From the NCBI GenBank assembly GCA_003453455.1, contig DMLG01000115.1, forward strand, positions 1 through 8,353: 8,353 nucleotides of DNA, read 5' to 3'. The notes below the pieces were generated by a model. The model made no database searches. It saw nothing but the letters and a program-made list of their open reading frames with translations, and had not been told where the DNA came from. The translations under genes were made by a program, and so were the position numbers. How positions within the stretch are numbered: position 1 is the first letter of the stretch; each line of letters starts with the position of its first letter. This document shows positions 5,622 through 8,353 of this stretch, in pieces. This DNA comes from Clostridiales bacterium. GTDB lineage: Bacteria > Bacillota > Clostridia > UBA1381.

Positions 5622-6944
5622 ATGAAACCTGTTGTTGCCATTGTAGGCAGACCTAATGTAGGAAAATCAACACTTTTTAATAAGATTTCAGGAAAGCGTT
5701 TAAGCATCGTGGAAGACACCCCGGGCGTTACTCGCGACAGACTTTTTGCAGATTGCTCATGGCTTTCAAAGAATTTTATCCTAATTGATACAGGCGGCAT
5801 CGAGCCTAAAACAAAGGACGAAATTTTAGCTAAGATGCGCCTTCAAGCAGAGCTTGCAATAGATATGGCAGATGTTGTGATTTTAATGGTAAATGTCTCA
5901 GACGGTGTTACCGCAAATGATTTAGAAATCGCCTCAATGCTCCAAAAATCAAAAAAGCAGACAGTTCTTGCTGTAAACAAAGTCGATAGCATCGGCGAGC
6001 CGCCTATGGCATTCTATGAATTTTATAATTTAGGTCTTGGCGACCCGATAGCAATTTCCTCAACTCACGGGCTTGGTGTGGGCGACCTTTTGGACGAGGT
6101 ATGTGCACACTTTCCCGATGGTCTTGCAACAGGCGAGGATGAGGACGAGATAAAGGTTGCTGTAATAGGCAGACCCAATGCAGGAAAATCAAGTCTTATA
6201 AATAAGCTGTTAGGCGAAGAGCGCGTTATAGTTTCCAATATTGCAGGTACAACGCGCGATGCCATAGACTCACATTTTGAAAAAAACGGTGATAAATTCC
6301 TGTTTATCGACACGGCAGGTATGCGAAAACGAAAGAAAATCGACGAAAATATTGAGCATTACAGCGTTGTACGCGCTTTGGCGGCAGTTGACAGAAGCGA
6401 TGTTTGCATAATTATGCTGGATGCCGCAGAAGGCGTTACAGAGCAGGACACAAAAATCGCAGGCTATGCACACGAAAACGGCAAGGCCTGCATTATTGCG
6501 GTAAATAAGTGGGACAGCATTGAAAAGGACAGCAAAACTATGAATTCCTTTAAACTGCGAGTCAAAGAGGCTTTTGCATTTATGTCATATGCACCGATTG
6601 TTTTTATATCCGCAAAAACAGGACAGAGAATTGATGCGCTTTTAGAGGAGATAAAGCTTGCAAATAAAGAGCACAAGCACAGAATTACAACAGGTATGTT
6701 AAATGATGTGCTGTCTGATGCAGTAGCTCGGCAGCAGCCCCCGTCAGATAAAGGAAAAAGGCTTAAACTTTATTATGGTACACAAGCCTCGCAAGCTCCT
6801 CCAACCTTTGTGCTTTTCTGTAATTCCAAGGATTTGTTCCACTACTCATATCTGCGCTTTATCGAAAACCAGATAAGAGCCGCTTTCGGATTTTGCGGAA
6901 CTCCCATACGATTTATTTTAAGAGAAAAAGGCGAGAAAGACTAA
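5622..6944 (+). CDS. der: Ribosome biogenesis GTPase Der (EngA)
   Basis: Der is an essential GTPase with two tandem G domains that binds and helps mature the 50S ribosomal subunit. The first G domain shows GRPNVGKST (9-17), DTGG (56-59) and NKVD (119-122). The second shows GRPNAGKSS (183-191), DTAG (230-233), NKWD (295-298) and SAK (330-332). The linker between them is acidic (GEDEDE, 171-176). A KH-like RNA-binding domain fills about 355-440 and ends in the usual GTPIRFILR. The length of 440 residues is typical. All nucleotide-binding motifs are intact. The ATG at 5622 is preceded by AAGGAGA (5608-5614), which overlaps the stop codon of the upstream radical-SAM gene. An ATG at 5615 is out of frame. 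It is expressed from the promoter at 4208-4236, as no internal promoter is evident. Confidence 0.98.
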   Translation: MKPVVAIVGRPNVGKSTLFNKISGKRLSIVEDTPGVTRDRLFADCSWLSKNFILIDTGGIEPKTKDEILAKMRLQAELAIDMADVVILMVNVSDGVTANDLEIASMLQKSKKQTVLAVNKVDSIGEPPMAFYEFYNLGLGDPIAISSTHGLGVGDLLDEVCAHFPDGLATGEDEDEIKVAVIGRPNAGKSSLINKLLGEERVIVSNIAGTTRDAIDSHFEKNGDKFLFIDTAGMRKRKKIDENIEHYSVVRALAAVDRSDVCIIMLDAAEGVTEQDTKIAGYAHENGKACIIAVNKWDSIEKDSKTMNSFKLRVKEAFAFMSYAPIVFISAKTGQRIDALLEEIKLANKEHKHRITTGMLNDVLSDAVARQQPPSDKGKRLKLYYGTQASQAPPTFVLFCNSKDLFHYSYLRFIENQIRAAFGFCGTPIRFILREKGEKD

Positions 6945-6953
6945 AAAATACAC

Positions 6954-6960
6954 GAGGTGA
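6954..6960 (+). promoter_or_regulatory. Ribosome binding site that fixes the start of plsY
   Basis: GAGGTGA lies 4 nt before ATG 6965. It rules in favour of this start over an in-frame ATG at 6893 inside der, which would add 24 strongly basic residues in front of the first membrane segment. Confidence 0.8.
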
Positions 6961-6964
6961 TAAA

Positions 6965-7705
6965 ATGTTTACTGTAATTACGGCACTTTTGGCATTTTTG
7001 GCATATCTTGCAGGAAGTATAAATACTTCTGTAATACTTTCTAAGAGTATGTACGGAGAAGATGTAAGAGACTCGGGCTCCGGTAATGCAGGTGCTACAA
7101 ATATGCTCCGCACATACGGCGCAGGAATTGCTGTCCTTACTCTTATCTGCGACATTTTAAAGGGTGCGCTTTTAGTGCTTTTGGCGACTTGGCTTGATGT
7201 TATATTTTCATCATACTTCAAAAACTCGCCAATGACCGATTTTGAGCGGATTTATCTTCTTGATAATCTAAAATATATTGTAGGCATATTCGCAGTTTTA
7301 GGGCACGATTTCCCTATATGGTTCGGTTTTCGCGGCGGAAAGGGCGTTGCAACAAGCCTCGGCGTCATTCTTGCGCTTAACCCGATAATCGGACTTATTG
7401 TTCTTATAATCGCTCTTTTAATAATGATTTTTTCAAGATATGTCTCCTTGGGCTCTGTTATCGGCGCGGTAGTTTATCCGTTTATTGTTCTTACCTACAT
7501 ACTTGCAGGCGGAGAAAGCTTTACAGAAAATATTGTTTACATCATTATGGCATTTTCTCTTGCATTTTTGCTTATAATAAAGCATCATTCCAACATTAAA
7601 CGCCTTAAAAACGGTACAGAAAACATGCTTTTTGCGAAGAAATCAGGTGAGGATACGGAAGAAACCGAAGATGCAGAAGACGATACGGATTTTGAGGAGG
7701 AATAA
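6965..7705 (+). CDS. plsY: Acyl-phosphate:glycerol-3-phosphate acyltransferase PlsY
   Basis: PlsY is the membrane enzyme that transfers an acyl chain from acyl-phosphate (made by PlsX) to sn-glycerol 3-phosphate, giving lysophosphatidate, the first committed step of phospholipid synthesis. The three family motifs are present: RDSGSGNAGATNMLRTYG (35-52), GHDFPIWFGFRGGKGVATSLG (113-133) and HHSNIKRLKNGTEN (207-220). Hydrophobic segments lie at roughly 2-25, 53-78, 104-118, 130-156, 160-181 and 189-206. At 246 residues it is longer than the usual 190-215. The excess comes from a loop of about 20 residues (about 80-103) before motif 2, and from a tail after 223 with 15 Asp or Glu among the last 20 residues. 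The start is ATG 6965, with a good ribosome binding site. gpsA, which supplies the acyl acceptor, follows after 1 nt. Confidence 0.95.
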   Translation: MFTVITALLAFLAYLAGSINTSVILSKSMYGEDVRDSGSGNAGATNMLRTYGAGIAVLTLICDILKGALLVLLATWLDVIFSSYFKNSPMTDFERIYLLDNLKYIVGIFAVLGHDFPIWFGFRGGKGVATSLGVILALNPIIGLIVLIIALLIMIFSRYVSLGSVIGAVVYPFIVLTYILAGGESFTENIVYIIMAFSLAFLLIIKHHSNIKRLKNGTENMLFAKKSGEDTEETEDAEDDTDFEEE

Positions 7706-7706
7706 G

Positions 7707-8353
7707 ATGAAAATTGCAGTTATAGGCTCTGGCAGCTGGGGATGTGCAGCGGCAATTCTGCTCGCAAATAAGGGTTACAGTGTATATCTTTGGAGCTGGC
7801 AGCAAGCCGAGACCGACAGACTAAACAAAGACCGCGAAAATAAAGATGTTCTCCCCGGGAGACACTTCCCCGATAATATTATCTGCTCGCACGATATGGC
7901 GTTTTGCACAAGCGGCGCAGATTTGATAGTAACCGTTGCGCCAAGCATTGCAACGCGCACAACAGCAAAGCAGCTCTCAAAATGTATCAAAGACGGGCAA
8001 ATTGTGGTAAATCTCTCAAAGGGACTTGAAGATAAAACTCTCCTGACTCTGTCACAGGTTTACCGGGAGGAGCTGCCAAAAGCAAACATAGCCGTTATGA
8101 GCGGACCGTCCCATGCAGAGGAAGTCAGTATCGGACTGCCAACCGTTAATGTTGTAGCCGCTTCTAGCGAAAAAACGGCAAAGTATATTCAGGAAATTTT
8201 CACAACCGAAAATTTCAGAGTTTACACATCGGGCGATATATTGGGCGTTGAACTTGGCGGTGCGATAAAGAATGTAATCGCACTTTGCGCAGGCATATCC
8301 GACGGCATAGGCTATGGTGATAACACACGCGCGGCACTCATCACCCGAGGAAT
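7707..8353 (+). CDS. gpsA: NAD(P)-dependent glycerol-3-phosphate dehydrogenase GpsA, N-terminal 215 residues (3' end outside the window)
   Basis: GpsA reduces dihydroxyacetone phosphate to sn-glycerol 3-phosphate, the backbone for phospholipids and the acyl acceptor of PlsY. The visible part begins with the Rossmann motif IGSGSWG (6-12). It continues with APS (78-80), NLSKGLE (102-108), MSGPSHAEEV (131-140) and ELGGAIKNVIALCAGISDGI (182-201), whose Lys188 corresponds to the conserved catalytic lysine. The visible part ends in GYGDNTRAALITRG (202-215). Family members have about 330-345 residues, so roughly a third is missing at the right edge. ATG 7707 follows the plsY stop by 1 nt, and its ribosome binding site GAGGAGG (7694-7700) lies inside the end of plsY, so the genes are translationally coupled. 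In many Clostridia spoIVA follows gpsA, but that cannot be seen here. Confidence 0.97.
   Translation, partial: MKIAVIGSGSWGCAAAILLANKGYSVYLWSWQQAETDRLNKDRENKDVLPGRHFPDNIICSHDMAFCTSGADLIVTVAPSIATRTTAKQLSKCIKDGQIVVNLSKGLEDKTLLTLSQVYREELPKANIAVMSGPSHAEEVSIGLPTVNVVAASSEKTAKYIQEIFTTENFRVYTSGDILGVELGGAIKNVIALCAGISDGIGYGDNTRAALITRG

Noticed and set aside
6893..6964. N-terminal extension of plsY by 24 residues
   Set aside because: It lies largely within der, is strongly basic, is not part of the PlsY family, and ATG 6965 has a well-placed GAGGTGA.
1..8353. Mobile elements, CRISPR arrays, tRNA/rRNA genes, toxin-antitoxin or defence modules
   Set aside because: No inverted terminal repeats, regularly spaced repeats, RNA-gene signatures or matching proteins were seen on either strand. 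The window is densely filled with housekeeping, sporulation and transport genes.

Overview
The window looks like ordinary chromosomal DNA of a low-GC, endospore-forming Firmicute of the class Clostridia. The reasons are AT-rich intergenic DNA, strong Shine-Dalgarno sites of the AGGAGG type, consensus sigma-A promoters, a dipicolinate synthase pair (dpaA/dpaB) that points to sporulation, and the order radical-SAM DUF512 protein, der, plsY, gpsA, which is common in Clostridia. I cannot name a genus from this sequence.

Left half, minus strand, read from right to left. A divergent intergenic region (4130-4286) feeds a two-gene unit: a DUF5662-family protein (3605-4129), then a MATE-type multidrug/Na+ exporter (2252-3601). 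This unit ends in a rho-independent terminator whose loop contains the MATE stop codon. Next come dpaA (1346-2188) and dpaB (764-1342). Both start with GTG, they are tightly coupled, and a possible mother-cell sporulation promoter lies upstream of dpaA. A second hairpin (706-737) separates them from secA, of which only the first 194 codons lie in the window (1-584).

Right half, plus strand. A promoter with perfect -35 and -10 hexamers and 17 bp spacing (4208-4236) drives a four-gene housekeeping operon. Its genes are a PDZ/radical-SAM/DUF512 protein (best start 4287), the ribosome-assembly GTPase der (5622-6944), the acyltransferase plsY (6965-7705) and gpsA, which is cut by the right edge (7707-8353). 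GpsA makes sn-glycerol 3-phosphate and PlsY acylates it, so these two perform consecutive steps at the entry to phospholipid synthesis. The radical-SAM protein has no established function.

No mobile element, CRISPR array, tRNA/rRNA gene, prophage or defence system is visible, and no gene-free stretch exceeds 300 bases. I found no convincing new biological system. The points worth a second look are the uncharacterised DUF512 protein coupled to der, a start-codon question set by its promoter, the DUF5662-MATE pairing, GTG starts on both dpa genes, the MATE stop codon inside its terminator, and a PlsY with an extra loop and a very acidic tail.
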